DNA of 64,000 nt, from positions 3,570,001-3,634,000 of the forward strand of contig NZ_JAFIBU010000001.1 in the NCBI RefSeq assembly GCF_017833255.1. Reading direction: 5' to 3'. Shown in pieces: positions 52,204 through 60,621 of this stretch (positions within the stretch are counted from its first letter, which is position 1; each line of letters begins with the position of its first letter). A program made the position numbers and the translations under genes. The notes under the pieces are model-generated. The model was given only the letters and a program-made list of their open reading frames with translations. It ran no database searches and had not been told where the DNA came from. Origin of the DNA: Paenibacillus sp. PvR098 (lineage in GTDB: Bacteria; Bacillota; Bacilli; Paenibacillales; NBRC-103111).

Positions 52204-52221
52204 GGGCATGGCGTGAATAAC

Positions 52222-52260
52222 AAACAAGCAGCCCCTTCTCTATAAGGGACTGCTTGTTTA
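52222..52260. terminator. bidirectional terminator
   Basis: AAACAAGCAG-CCCTT / AAGGG-CTGCTTGTTT between acpS and the convergent cytochrome c gene. Confidence 0.85.
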
Positions 52261-52277
52261 TACGAATCTGCCGAAGA

Positions 52278-52658
52278 TTACTTTTTGTTTGCCAGCCAGT
52301 CGGAGAGCGCATCGATTTCCTCTGGCTTGAGCTTACCGTGATAACCAGGCATGCCGTTTCCGCCTCGGTTGATCTGCTCCACGATTTGATCTTTGGTCAG
52401 TCGTGCGCCTGCCTGCTGCAGGTTCGTCTTTGGCCCGACCTTGCCTTCCAGGTTGCCGGCGTGGCACGACAAGCAGTTCTGTTTATATAGCGATTGCACC
52501 ATATCGTTCGCACCGACCATAGCTTGTGCCTCTGTCATACCGCCAGAGGATTTGTCGCCGCCGAATGGCGCCTGACTATTCTGAGGTGTGCATGCCCCGA
52601 GCAAGGCTGCGATGAATACCGCCATGGATAAAGCGGCCCAATTATTTCTACGCTTCAT
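52278..52658 (-). CDS. lipoprotein cytochrome c (c-551/CccB-like)
   Basis: A 126-residue lipoprotein: signal peptide with lipobox ALLGAC (Cys23), a flexible Gly/Ser/Gln linker, then a cytochrome c domain with heme motif NCLSCHAGNLEG, QAGARLTKDQIVEQI and the Met ligand in GGNGMPGYHGKL. It resembles B. subtilis CccB, a small membrane-attached electron carrier that can feed a caa3 oxidase. Its ATG overlaps the stop of the preceding membrane gene by 4 bases, so the two are coupled. Confidence 0.9.
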   Translation of the reverse strand: MKRRNNWAALSMAVFIAALLGACTPQNSQAPFGGDKSSGGMTEAQAMVGANDMVQSLYKQNCLSCHAGNLEGKVGPKTNLQQAGARLTKDQIVEQINRGGNGMPGYHGKLKPEEIDALSDWLANKK

Positions 52659-53209
52659 TCGTATTTCATCCCCTTATTCCACATTCCGATCATCCAAGCG
52701 AGCGCCATCATACTGAGTCCGCCAAAAACTCCGAGAATTACCTGAGCAAAGCCAAGATACCACCACGCCATCGTTACGGTTAAAGCAAGCATCCACCAGC
52801 TTAGATACATCAGCGGGCGCCCTAACTTTCGGCTAAGCCATGCATAAGCGAACGTCAGCACAATACCTTTAAGCAGCGGCCACAAAAAGGGGTCGATCGC
52901 TTCCCGCCTCGCTAGCGCATAGAACCCCAGCACGCCGAACAGCACAAGCACTGGCACCACATTAGCGAGGGGTGTCCGAGCGCCCGTTACGGCCGGGTGT
53001 GCCTCGTTTGAGCGGAGTGTCCGAAACATGAGGATCACAGACACAGCTAATGCCGCCCACATGATGGCTTGCTGCAGCGTCTCGAAATCCCGCCATTGCC
53101 CCAAGAATCGGAGTCCGGAGGATAAGATCCACTGCAATCCCCATATATATAGGAAAGCGGCATATGGCGCTGCCATTCGGTAAGCCGCCACCGCTTGTTT
53201 ATTGCTCAT
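52655..53209 (-). CDS. membrane protein coupled to cytochrome c
   Basis: A 184-residue protein with five or six hydrophobic segments (YAAFLYIWGLQWILSSGL, IMWAALAVSVILMF, VVPVLVLFGVLGFYAL, then a long tract VTMAWWYLGFAQVILGVFGG). I do not recognise a family. ATG at 53209 is preceded by AAAGAGGTGTGACG; an in-frame upstream ATG is rejected. Coupling to the cytochrome c gene suggests a role in electron transfer or in its assembly. Confidence 0.7.
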   Translation of the reverse strand: MSNKQAVAAYRMAAPYAAFLYIWGLQWILSSGLRFLGQWRDFETLQQAIMWAALAVSVILMFRTLRSNEAHPAVTGARTPLANVVPVLVLFGVLGFYALARREAIDPFLWPLLKGIVLTFAYAWLSRKLGRPLMYLSWWMLALTVTMAWWYLGFAQVILGVFGGLSMMALAWMIGMWNKGMKYE

Positions 53210-53428
53210 CGTCACACCTCTTTGCCGTACCCGATTTATATCTACAATAGCTGTCTGGAAGCCTTTAATCACGTGCTCCTCGTACCTTAGCGGCTGTAAG
53301 TCACGATAATACTGCTATACGGCCATCTATCATTGTGCGTTCGAACGTTCTAAAGTTGAGAGTACACTTTTTCCGGTAGGGAAGTCAAACGATCCTGCAG
53401 AGCAGGGAGAACCGGCCGTTCCAATGGC

Positions 53429-54283
53429 TCAGTTCCCGTTGGTGATCCGATGTTTTTTCGCATATTCGCGCGGGGAGACGCCGGTCACCTTTTTGAAAAT
53501 ACGGCTGAAATAAAATTCGTCCGTATAGCCGACGCTGCCCGCGATCGATTTCAGACGATAGTCGGACAGCACGAGCAGCTCCTTGGCCCGGTCGACGCGC
53601 AAGTGCGTCAAGTAATCGATGGGGCTGTAGCCGATCGTTTTTTTGAACAGCCGGGAGTAGTGGCTGACGCTCAGCCCCGCCATTTGTGCGAGACCTTCCA
53701 ATGTAAGCGGTTCCTGATAATGACCTATCATATAATCTTGGGTCAACTCAATGGCTGCTGTCGTGTCACCGGCAATTTTTTGGGCGCGGAAATCGGTGAC
53801 GAGCGTCAGTAACAGCTCCTGCAGCAAAATTTTGCGGCGCATCGCCGTCATGTGCCCCCGTCGCTTCCACAGCACATCCATCTGCTCAAACAGGTAGATC
53901 AGCTGGGGGGTGTTGGTCACCGTATACATGCCCTCCAAGGGAAAACGCGTTTCCAAGGCGCTGCAGTAAACCCACTGTTCCTTATCCTCGTAACATTCCG
54001 TATAATGAAAACGTAGGAAGTAATATTCCAAAGGATGCTCCGGGTCGGTGGTGCGCTCGACGTTCATGCCAGGGGCGAACCAAAAGAGCTTGCCGGGCTC
54101 CGCCGGATAATGGGTTCCGTTAATGGTGAACGTACCCTTCCCCTTAATGATGAGCCAGACGGAATGATGTTTGATGAGCTGCGTTTTTTGATACCAGTCA
54201 GGTTCGCATTTTCTATGGCCGACAATGAGGATGGAAATGACCAACTTATTCAAGCGGGAGGCCAACTCTCCGGGGGTGAGCAT
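53429..54283 (-). CDS. AraC-family transcriptional regulator
   Basis: A 284-residue regulator: an N-terminal cupin-type sensor domain (HHSVWLIIKGKGTFTINGTHY, then KLFWFAPGMNVERTTDPEHP), and a C-terminal pair of helix-turn-helix motifs (LTLEGLAQMAGLSVSHYSRLF, then LKSIAGSVGYTDEFYFSRIF with KKVTGVSPREYAKKH). Such regulators sense sugars or related ligands. ATG 54283 is chosen because AAAGGACCGGTGCCG precedes it; ATG 54301 is possible. It is divergent from mutY by 70 bases. The target genes are unknown. Confidence 0.85.
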   Translation of the reverse strand: MLTPGELASRLNKLVISILIVGHRKCEPDWYQKTQLIKHHSVWLIIKGKGTFTINGTHYPAEPGKLFWFAPGMNVERTTDPEHPLEYYFLRFHYTECYEDKEQWVYCSALETRFPLEGMYTVTNTPQLIYLFEQMDVLWKRRGHMTAMRRKILLQELLLTLVTDFRAQKIAGDTTAAIELTQDYMIGHYQEPLTLEGLAQMAGLSVSHYSRLFKKTIGYSPIDYLTHLRVDRAKELLVLSDYRLKSIAGSVGYTDEFYFSRIFKKVTGVSPREYAKKHRITNGN

Positions 54284-54353
54284 CGGCACCGGTCCTTTCA
54301 TTTTTAAACCTATTATATCTCGACAACGTGTGCAAAGAGAAGAAGGAGACATC

Positions 54354-55469
54354 ATGTACAGTTCCGAACAAAAACAATATTTCAGCACAGAGCTGATGTC
54401 TTGGTATACATGCCATAAACGTGATCTTCCATGGCGGCGCAGCCGCAATCCGTATCATATCTGGGTGTCGGAAATTATGCTGCAGCAGACGCGCGTCGAC
54501 ACCGTCATTCCTTATTTTCATCGCTTTATGGACAAGTTCCCAACGGTGGAAGCATTAGCCGAAGCTCCGGAAGAGGAAGTGCTTAAGGCATGGGAAGGGC
54601 TGGGTTATTACTCGCGGGCCCGCAATCTCCAAAGTGCTGTGCGGGAGGTACAGGAGCGCTACGGGGGCACTGTGCCGGATACGAAGGAGGACGTTTTCTC
54701 GCTTAAGGGCGTTGGGCCTTATACGGCAGGGGCGATTCTCAGTATCGCCTACAATAAACCGGAGCCGGCGGTAGACGGCAATGTGATGCGAGTGCTGTCG
54801 CGCTATTTCCTAATTGAAGAGGACATCATGAAAGGAAGCACCCGCGTGCTTATGGAAAAGCTGGCGAAGGAGCTGATCCCGGAAGGTGCGGCTGGTGATT
54901 TCAATCAGGCGCTCATGGAGCTTGGCGCTCTGGTCTGCACGCCCAAATCACCGCATTGCCTTACCTGTCCGGTGATGGCGCACTGTACGGGAAGAGCCGC
55001 CGGAATGGAGAGCTCCCTCCCGGTGAAGAAGAAAGCCAAGCCCCCGCGCCCGGAAAACAGGTACACGGCGATTGTAGAGGGTACCGGTGAGCATGCCGGC
55101 AAGGTGCTGATCCGCCAACGGCCCGCAGAAGGACTCCTTGCACGGATGTGGGAGCTCCCGCATACGCTTGCGAACGCAGCGACGGAAGACCCGGCTGCTG
55201 CCCATGAGGCGCTGGCCTCCCACCTGGAGGACGACGGCCTGGGCATCGGCACGCTTCGCCTGCTTATGCAGGCGGAGCACATATTTAGCCATATCCGCTG
55301 GGATATGGAGGTGTACGTGTGCCACCTAGAGCCTTCGCCGCTGCTTCCTAAGCTGCCGGTGCTGCTGCCGTCGCATTATCGCTGGATCAGCCGCGAAGAG
55401 ATGGAGCTGTATGCGTTCCCGAACGTATTTCTGCGTATTCTAAACGCCTATTTCAAAGGGGTTTCTTAG
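54354..55469 (+). CDS. mutY: A/G-specific adenine DNA glycosylase
   Basis: A 371-residue HhH-GPD glycosylase. It removes adenine opposite 8-oxoguanine. MLQQTRVDTVIPYFHRF, the HhH SLKGVGPYTAGAILSIA, the catalytic Asp in VDGNVMRVLSRYF, and the Fe-S cluster cysteines in CTPKSPHCLTCPVMAHC are all present. A C-terminal Nudix-like MutT domain follows (GLLARMWELPHTLA, then HIFSHIRWDMEVYVC), which reads 8-oxoG. ATG at 54354 has AAGGAGACATC upstream. A shared terminator with the Crp/Fnr gene follows. Confidence 0.95.
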   Translation: MYSSEQKQYFSTELMSWYTCHKRDLPWRRSRNPYHIWVSEIMLQQTRVDTVIPYFHRFMDKFPTVEALAEAPEEEVLKAWEGLGYYSRARNLQSAVREVQERYGGTVPDTKEDVFSLKGVGPYTAGAILSIAYNKPEPAVDGNVMRVLSRYFLIEEDIMKGSTRVLMEKLAKELIPEGAAGDFNQALMELGALVCTPKSPHCLTCPVMAHCTGRAAGMESSLPVKKKAKPPRPENRYTAIVEGTGEHAGKVLIRQRPAEGLLARMWELPHTLANAATEDPAAAHEALASHLEDDGLGIGTLRLLMQAEHIFSHIRWDMEVYVCHLEPSPLLPKLPVLLPSHYRWISREEMELYAFPNVFLRILNAYFKGVS

Positions 55470-55482
55470 CTGAAGGAGAAGA

Positions 55483-55511
55483 ACAGGGCGGCCTAGTAAC
55501 AGGCGCCCTGC
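55483..55511. terminator. bidirectional terminator
   Basis: CAGGGCG / CGCCCTG between the convergent mutY and Crp/Fnr genes; CTCTTTAAT follows on plus. Confidence 0.7.
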
Positions 55512-55514
55512 TCT

Positions 55515-56198
55515 TTAATAAATCTGTTTTTTTAATGCTTCCGGTTCTCTGACAAGAATATACTTCTTGTCGATGGTAATGATTCCATCCTCCTGCAAAT
55601 CCTGAAGGACCTTCGTGACTGATTCGCGCACTGTGCCTACCATATTAGCGAGCTGCTGGTGCGTCAGCTTCATATTGATGAGTATGCCGCCCGGCTTCGC
55701 TGTACCGTAGTGTTCCGACAATCGGTATATCGTTTTGATGGTGCGCGAGCGAACGTCGAGAAAGGTCAGATCATAAATTTGTTCGTTGGCTTTGCGAAGT
55801 CGTTCCATCGTCACCTCTAACAGACGCAGGCACAGTTTGGGGCTCTGTTCCATGAACTGTTGAAAATCAGATCGTGTCAGTGTGTACATGGAACAGTCCT
55901 CGAGCGTTTCCGCGGTGGCGGAGCGCTTCATTTCTTGTTGGATAAGCGACATCTCTCCGAAGAAATCGCCTTCCCGGAACAGCGAGAGGATAATTTCCTT
56001 AGCATTATCAATCCGGTAAATCTTGACGGCACCGGTTTGAACGAGAAAAAACTCTTCACCCGGATCGCCTTCAGTAAACAGGACTGTATTTTTTTTAAAT
56101 TCGCATTCCCCGAATAATGGGGCGATCGCTTCCAGCTCAGCCGCGGATAAATCCTGAAATAACGGCACGTTCTGCAGAAGAGAGATCAGCCTATTCAT
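55515..56198 (-). CDS. Crp/Fnr-family transcriptional regulator
   Basis: A 227-residue regulator: a cyclic-nucleotide-binding-like domain (NTVLFTEGDPGEEFFLVQTG, then LFREGDFFGEMSLIQQE), a dimer helix (VTMERLRKANEQIYDLTF) and a winged helix (LTHQQLANMVGTVRESVTKVL, then GIITIDKKYILV). It lacks the grouped N-terminal cysteines of Fnr Fe-S sensors, so the signal is not obvious. ATG 56198 is taken (homologue-like start MNRLISLL); ATG 56237 would extend by 13 residues without a ribosome site. Confidence 0.88.
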   Translation of the reverse strand: MNRLISLLQNVPLFQDLSAAELEAIAPLFGECEFKKNTVLFTEGDPGEEFFLVQTGAVKIYRIDNAKEIILSLFREGDFFGEMSLIQQEMKRSATAETLEDCSMYTLTRSDFQQFMEQSPKLCLRLLEVTMERLRKANEQIYDLTFLDVRSRTIKTIYRLSEHYGTAKPGGILINMKLTHQQLANMVGTVRESVTKVLQDLQEDGIITIDKKYILVREPEALKKQIY

Positions 56199-56375
56199 TA
56201 ACTCACTCTTTTCTCCTACTATTTTTCCTGCATTCACTAGAAATGGCAGAAATTTTAACTAACTAAATTATAACGTGATTCGGTTTTATACACCAGCTCG
56301 TCGTGATTGGCTTGAAACCTTATCTTGTGATATATCGGAAGATATCGATTTCTAATTAAGAGGGAGTTTCTTATC

Positions 56376-56674
56376 GTGGACACCCATATCGTTCTGTATT
56401 TTATTGCAGCATCCGTCCTGCTTACACTGGCGTTGCCACACAAAGCGTATCGAATGGCTGCAAAGCGGGAATTGTGACTGCTCTAGGGTTATGTACAGAT
56501 GTGCTTGCGCGTACGTTTGCCGCCGCAATGGGAAATTCAGCCTTGCTTTATAACTTTGTAGTTTTGTTCCAGGTTGTCAAATATGCGGGTACCGCTTATC
56601 TGCTGTATTTGGCTTGGCAAGCTCTGCGAGAAGGGGCGGACCCGCTTTATATGCGCCTATCGGCTTGCGAATGA
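56376..56674 (+). pseudogene. LysE-family amino acid exporter, decayed
   Basis: The GTG start has AGAGGGAGTTTCTTATC before it and opens a typical LysE N-terminus, DTHIVLYFIAASVLLTL. The TPGPD... segment expected next is missing (about 10-13 codons lost), with a frame change around 56437-56450. The downstream frame continues as KAGIVTALGLCTDVLARTF and then YAGTAYLLYLAWQALREG. It stops at 56674, leaving roughly half of the usual 205-residue protein. So it carries an internal deletion, a frameshift and a C-terminal truncation. Confidence 0.8.
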
Positions 56675-56701
56675 CGCTTGTAGAGAAGTAAAAAGAACGC
56701 T

Positions 56702-56735
56702 AAAAAGACCGCTCGGAGAATCCGGCGGTCTTTAT
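56702..56735 (-). terminator. terminator of sodA
   Basis: AAAGACCGC / GCGGTCTTT followed by five T on the minus strand, 12 bases after the sodA stop. Confidence 0.85.
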
Positions 56736-56746
56736 TCATAGGCTTC

Positions 56747-57361
56747 TTACTTAACGGCAGCTTCGTAACGTTTGCCAACTTCTTCCCAGTTCACAACGTT
56801 CCAGAAAGCAGCGATGTAGTCAGGACGTTTGTTTTGGTACTTCAGGTAGTATGCGTGCTCCCATACGTCCAGTCCAAGGATTGGCGTTTCGCCTTCCATG
56901 ATCGGGCTGTCTTGGTTAGGCAGGCTGTATACTTTCAGCTTACCATCTTTGGTTACGGCGAGGAATGCCCAGCCGGAGCCGAAACGGGTAGCGCCCGCTT
57001 TAGCAAAGTCTTCTTTGAATTTATCGAAACCGCCGAGCTCGCTGTTGATCGCGTCAGCCAGCTTGCCGCTTGGAGCGCCGCTGCCGTTCGGGCCAATCGT
57101 TTCCCAGAAGAGGGAGTGGTTAGCGTGGCCGCCGCCGTTGTTGCGAACTGCGGTGCGGATAGCTTCCGGCACGCTGTTGAGGTCAGCGATAAGGTCTTCA
57201 ATGCTTTTCGATTGAAGATCGGCATGACCTTCCAGCGCCGCGTTCAAGTTTGTAACATATGCATTGTGGTGACGATCGTGGTGGATCATCATGGTCATTT
57301 CGTCAATGTGAGGCTCAAGTGCGTTGTTTGCGTAAGGAAGTGCAGGTAATTGGTGTGCCAT
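56747..57361 (-). CDS. sodA: superoxide dismutase [Mn/Fe]
   Basis: A 204-residue Mn/Fe-SOD. Metal ligands: His in [13 protein letters not shown], His in [12 protein letters not shown], Asp and His in [16 protein letters not shown]. The sequence is of the Bacillus SodA (Mn) type. It dismutates superoxide in the cytosol, fitting the aerobic lifestyle shown by the cta cluster. ATG 57361 has GGAGGTAGATTTGAAG before it; a TTG two codons upstream lies too close to that site. Confidence 0.96.
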   Translation of the reverse strand: MAHQLPALPYANNALEPHIDEMTMMIHHDRHHNAYVTNLNAALEGHADLQSKSIEDLIADLNSVPEAIRTAVRNNGGGHANHSLFWETIGPNGSGAPSGKLADAINSELGGFDKFKEDFAKAGATRFGSGWAFLAVTKDGKLKVYSLPNQDSPIMEGETPILGLDVWEHAYYLKYQNKRPDYIAAFWNVVNWEEVGKRYEAAVK

Positions 57362-57444
57362 CTTCAAATCTACCTCCTAAGATTTATGAAATTTCCAAGA
57401 TTTATTATCCCCTATTTTCCATATAAAATCAACAAGTATGTATA

Positions 57445-57675
57445 TTAAGTATTGATTACAGTCTCGTTAAGGCCCTTGACCTGTTCACCGCCCCGCTGCT
57501 CGATTTCCGTAATGATTTGTCCGAGCATGGCCGTGCCCTGTGCGTTAAGCCATGGGGACAAATCGCTCATGACCCTCTGATGGTAATGCAGCTCCTCCGA
57601 GGTCCACTCGGCTGCTTTCTTGTCGTTGAGCTCATGAATCCGGCGCACCTGGCCATCGTTCATCTGATCTGCCAA
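57445..57675 (-). CDS. small hypothetical protein (76 aa)
   Basis: A 76-residue hydrophilic, helical protein (MNDGQVRRIHELNDKKAAEW, then SEELHYHQRVMSDLSPW and MLGQIITEIEQRGG). The TTG start has AAAGGAGGAGAACCA directly upstream, which supports translation. No motif recognised. Monocistronic, upstream of sodA on the same strand. Confidence 0.65.
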   Translation of the reverse strand: MADQMNDGQVRRIHELNDKKAAEWTSEELHYHQRVMSDLSPWLNAQGTAMLGQIITEIEQRGGEQVKGLNETVINT

Positions 57676-57823
57676 TGGTTCTCCTCCTTTCGAAAGTCAA
57701 AGATCACCGGATTATCGTTTCACCTTGGTGCGGCTTTTATACATGGCCAATGGTCCTTCATACCCATTACCCGAACCCGATAAAATGAATCGGTATTAGA
57801 GATTGTTTTTCTCTTTCCTTTTC

Positions 57824-57841
57824 CTGTAAACAGTATTACAG
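57824..57841. repeat. inverted repeat upstream of xylA
   Basis: CTGTAA-ACAGTA-TTACAG, perfect 6-base arms; possible regulator site. It lacks the central CG of a cre site. Confidence 0.4.
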
Positions 57842-57854
57842 TAGCTTTAGAAAC

Positions 57855-57879
57855 ATAGTTCATTAAATAAACAAAGTGC
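57855..57879. promoter_or_regulatory. XylR-operator-like sequence
   Basis: ATAGTTCATTAAATAAACAAAGTGC resembles ROK-type XylR operators (TTAGTT...AAACAAACTAA); given here as positions 57855-57879 with key blocks TAGTT and AAACAAA. It is imperfect and 17 bases before the xylA start. Confidence 0.45.
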
Positions 57880-57895
57880 CTTCGGAGGTGCACCC

Positions 57896-59053
57896 ATGAC
57901 TACATTCGTACCTGTCGAAGAAGACCGATTTACCTTTAGTTTGTGTACCGTTGGCAATCCGGGTCGCGACCCGTTCGGACTGCCTGTGCGCGAGGGCTTT
58001 TCCCCTGTGGAAACCGTACATATGCTTGCGGAGCTCGGCGCTTACGACGTCAATTTCCACGATAACGATCTCGTTCCGATCGATGCGACACCGGCTAAGA
58101 AGCATTAAGCGAATTCAGGAACGCTTTGGAGGAAACCGGGATGAAAGTGCCCATGGTCACGGTCAGCCTGTTTGCCGATCCGATCTTTAAAGACGGAGCA
58201 TTCACCTCGAACGATCCACGGGTTCGCGCTTATGCGATTCAGAAAACAATGGAGTCCATGGACCTGGGGGCAGAGCTTGGCGCGGAAGTGTTCGTGCTGT
58301 GGGGCGGACCTGAAGGCTCCGAAGTCGATGCGGGCAAGAATGCTGTCGAGGCCATGAAGCGTTACCGCGAAGCGCTGAACTACCTGTGCGAATACGTCTG
58401 TCGCAAAAGTATGGCTACAAGTTTGCTCTGGAAGCCAAGCCGAACGAACCGCGCGCAAACATTTACCTTCCGACGACAGGCGCCATGCTCGGCATAATTG
58501 CTACACTTGACCATCCGGATATGGTCGGTGTCAATCCGGAGGTGGCACACGAGCGTATGGCCGGGCTAAACTTCTACCATGCAGTAGCCCGGGCGCTGGA
58601 AGCCGGAAAGCTGTTCCACATCGACTTGAATGATCAGAAAATGAATCGCTTCGACCAAGACCTTCGCTTCGGCTCCGATGGTATTAAAGAAGCATTTTTC
58701 CTCGTAAAGCTGCTAGAGGATTACGGTTACGACGGCAGAAGCATTTTGACGCGCATGCGCTGCGTACCGAGGATCGTCACGGCGTCATCGAGTTCGCCAA
58801 AGGCTGCATGAGAACGTACCTGATCCTGAAGGAGAAGGTGGCGCATTTTAACGCCGATCAAGAAATTCAGGCGCTCATCACTGAAATCAACGGCAAGAAG
58901 TTGGAGCTTCCAGGCTTCGATATCAAGTTTTCACCGGAAAGCCTTAAGGCTCTTAAAGGCTATCAAGTTGACCGTGCCGGTATCGGCGCGGAAGGCCTCC
59001 AGTATGAGAAACTGGACCAGCTCACTTGCGAGATTTTGTTTGGGGTAAGGTAA
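57896..59053 (+). pseudogene. xylA: xylose isomerase (actinobacterial class I type), three frameshifts
   Basis: The gene is readable from ATG (GGAGGTGCACCC) to TAA, but needs three frame changes. Conserved parts appear in succession: [21 protein letters not shown] (catalytic His, Asp), [20 protein letters not shown] (metal Glu, Lys), [14 protein letters not shown] (Glu, His), FHIDLND and FDQDLRFG (Asp), then [11 protein letters not shown]. Each break fits one missing base: AAA to AA at about 58098, CC to C at about 58397, AAA to AA at about 58740. All expected active-site residues survive and no frame holds an early stop beyond the break. Repairing the three gives about 386 residues, the usual length. 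Real decay or read error. Confidence 0.85.
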
Positions 59054-59077
59054 GAGAGCGGCAAGTTTTGTGAGTAC

Positions 59078-59118
59078 AGCGTCCTTTGCTTAGGCAGAGG
59101 GCGCTTCTGCTTTGTGCT
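59078..59118 (+). terminator. terminator after xylA
   Basis: AGCGTCCTTTGC / GCAGAGGGCGCT hairpin with TCTGCTTTGTG after it; T tract poor. Confidence 0.5.
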
Positions 59119-59291
59119 AATGATGCTGTATGTGAATTTATAAATCGTTTGGGAGCACCGGACGCGAAGGAATCTTTTGAAAAGAGAAGGGGGTTGGTTT
59201 TCTTTTGAATACCAAACCTATGATCGGCATATTGTAATAAGGAGTAGATTACAAATGAAAGGAAATATATGTTTTTCTTCTTGTATATTCC

Positions 59292-59307
59292 TTGAAAACG
59301 CTTAATA
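59292..59307. promoter_or_regulatory. cre-like site
   Basis: TTGAAAACGCTTAATA agrees with the cre pattern WTGNAANCGNWNNCAW at most positions; a second AAGCGCTT-centred sequence follows at 59307-59322. Confidence 0.35.
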
Positions 59308-59369
59308 TGAAGCGCTTTAACGAGAATATTTAAATAAATGTGCGATTTTTCACAGTTTTAGAAGGAATT

Positions 59370-59397
59370 TTGAGATATTTGTGGTATTCTGTATAAA
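59370..59397 (+). promoter_or_regulatory. promoter of the GNAT gene
   Basis: TTGAGA, 16-base spacer, TATAAA; 28 bases before the start. Confidence 0.6.
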
Positions 59398-59425
59398 TAG
59401 CATACAATGGTGGGGAGAGTTTAAT

Positions 59426-59863
59426 ATGCTTGTAAATTCCTATCAGGTTCGCACTTTTTATTTGTCTGATTACGTTTCGGTCACTGAGCTTTTCAAGAAT
59501 GTATTATCGGAACCCTGTTATCTAGAGACGATGGAAGCTTTCGCTCGGCAGTTGTCGTGGGATAGCGAGCTCGTCTTGGTAGCCGTGGAAGAAGGCGTAA
59601 TTGTCGGAGTTATTGTAGGAACGATCGACAATGACAATGGATATTACTACCGGATCGCGGTAGATCAGCAGCATCAGCGCCGTGGAATCGGTCAAGCACT
59701 GATTGAGTCGCTCCGGCAAAGATTCTTGGGACGCAAAGTGCGCCGTATTATGGTAACGGTTGATGTGCATAACGAAGTGGTGCTTCCGGTTTATGAGAAA
59801 GCCGGATACCAATCGACCGATTTTTCCCGGACGGCCCACCGGTTAAGCATTGTTAACGGGTAA
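59426..59863 (+). CDS. GNAT N-acetyltransferase (RimI-like)
   Basis: A 145-residue acetyltransferase with the classic acetyl-CoA loop QQHQRRGIGQALIESL (R/Q-x-x-G-x-G/A) and strand YYRIAVDQQ before it. VTVDVHNEVVLPVYEKAGYQ is the GNAT motif B. It most resembles RimI-type or general GNAT enzymes; the substrate is unknown. ATG has GGTGGGGAGAGTTTAAT upstream and a promoter at 59370-59397. Confidence 0.88.
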   Translation: MLVNSYQVRTFYLSDYVSVTELFKNVLSEPCYLETMEAFARQLSWDSELVLVAVEEGVIVGVIVGTIDNDNGYYYRIAVDQQHQRRGIGQALIESLRQRFLGRKVRRIMVTVDVHNEVVLPVYEKAGYQSTDFSRTAHRLSIVNG

Positions 59864-60068
59864 CAAAGAAATAAAATCAGGCTTTTTTAATACATGGGGC
59901 ATAACGGGGGAGCTATCCGGCTTTCGCGGTATGCTTTTTTTGTATTCCTTATCGGGACGAGACTCTTGAAAGCTACTCCGCATAAGTTTATGCTAAGATC
60001 AAAGACCAGAGGACAAACAAGTAAAGCGCATGCCGGCCGGGTGCCGAATGCAGAAGGGTCAGGACCGC

Positions 60069-60620
60069 ATGAACACTTTTTCATCGTATGTAATCAAAAG
60101 TTTCAAGCACGACGGGCACCTGCACCGGATGTGGCTGAAAAATTGGCTTGTGCCTGAAAACCTGCTTCATGAGGATCACCGCGGAGAATCGATGTTGGTG
60201 CTGATCAACAGCCAGACGAAAATTATTGAGGCGGATGGAAAAGAATGGGTAAGCCGGATTCCGGGCGTGTCTTTTTTTATTCCAAACCAGTGGTTTAATG
60301 TTGTGGCTTTGCTTGAGGAAGCCGGCATCCGCTATTACTGTAATGTCGCTTCACCGCCTTATGTTTGCGGCAAGGTCATCACGTATATCGACTATGATTT
60401 GGATGTGATCCGTATGCCAAGCGGTGAAATATATGTTGTTGATCAAGACGAATACGAGCAGCATAAACAGCTGTATCATTATTCATCAATCGTAGACGGC
60501 AAGGTGAAGCAGGGATTGAAGGGGCTGCTTGCGCGTGTGCGCGGGGCGGAACCCCCATTTGATGACGAGCATATCAAATTTTACTATGAGCGATGGAGAG
60601 AACACGGAGCGGAGGGATAG
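60069..60620 (+). CDS. DUF402 nucleoside di/triphosphatase-like protein (YgaC/Ntdp)
   Basis: A 183-residue protein of the DUF402 family: YVIKSFKHDGHLHRMW, WVSRIPGVSFFIPNQWFNVV, YYCNVASPPYV, YIDYDLDVIRMPSGEIYVVD and DEYEQHKQLYHY match B. subtilis YgaC. Members hydrolyse nucleoside di- and triphosphates in the presence of metal. The start at 60069 is chosen (AGGACCGC close upstream). The stop is 1 base before the lepB start, so this is the first gene of a five-gene operon. Confidence 0.88.
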   Translation: MNTFSSYVIKSFKHDGHLHRMWLKNWLVPENLLHEDHRGESMLVLINSQTKIIEADGKEWVSRIPGVSFFIPNQWFNVVALLEEAGIRYYCNVASPPYVCGKVITYIDYDLDVIRMPSGEIYVVDQDEYEQHKQLYHYSSIVDGKVKQGLKGLLARVRGAEPPFDDEHIKFYYERWREHGAEG

Positions 60621-60621
60621 T

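Larger units (their letters stand above)
59054..59369. other. interval after xylA with terminator, micro-ORF and cre-like sites
   Basis: About 316 bases. A terminator-like hairpin lies at 59078-59105. A 16-codon reading frame MKGNICFSSCIFLENA (59255-59305) follows AAGGAG by 10 bases. Two cre-like sequences lie at 59292-59307 and 59307-59322. The GNAT promoter begins at 59370. Confidence 0.45.

Noticed and set aside
53338-53347. LexA-like palindrome CGTTCGAACG
   Set aside because: It lacks the GAACnnnnGTTC spacing of a Bacillus SOS box.
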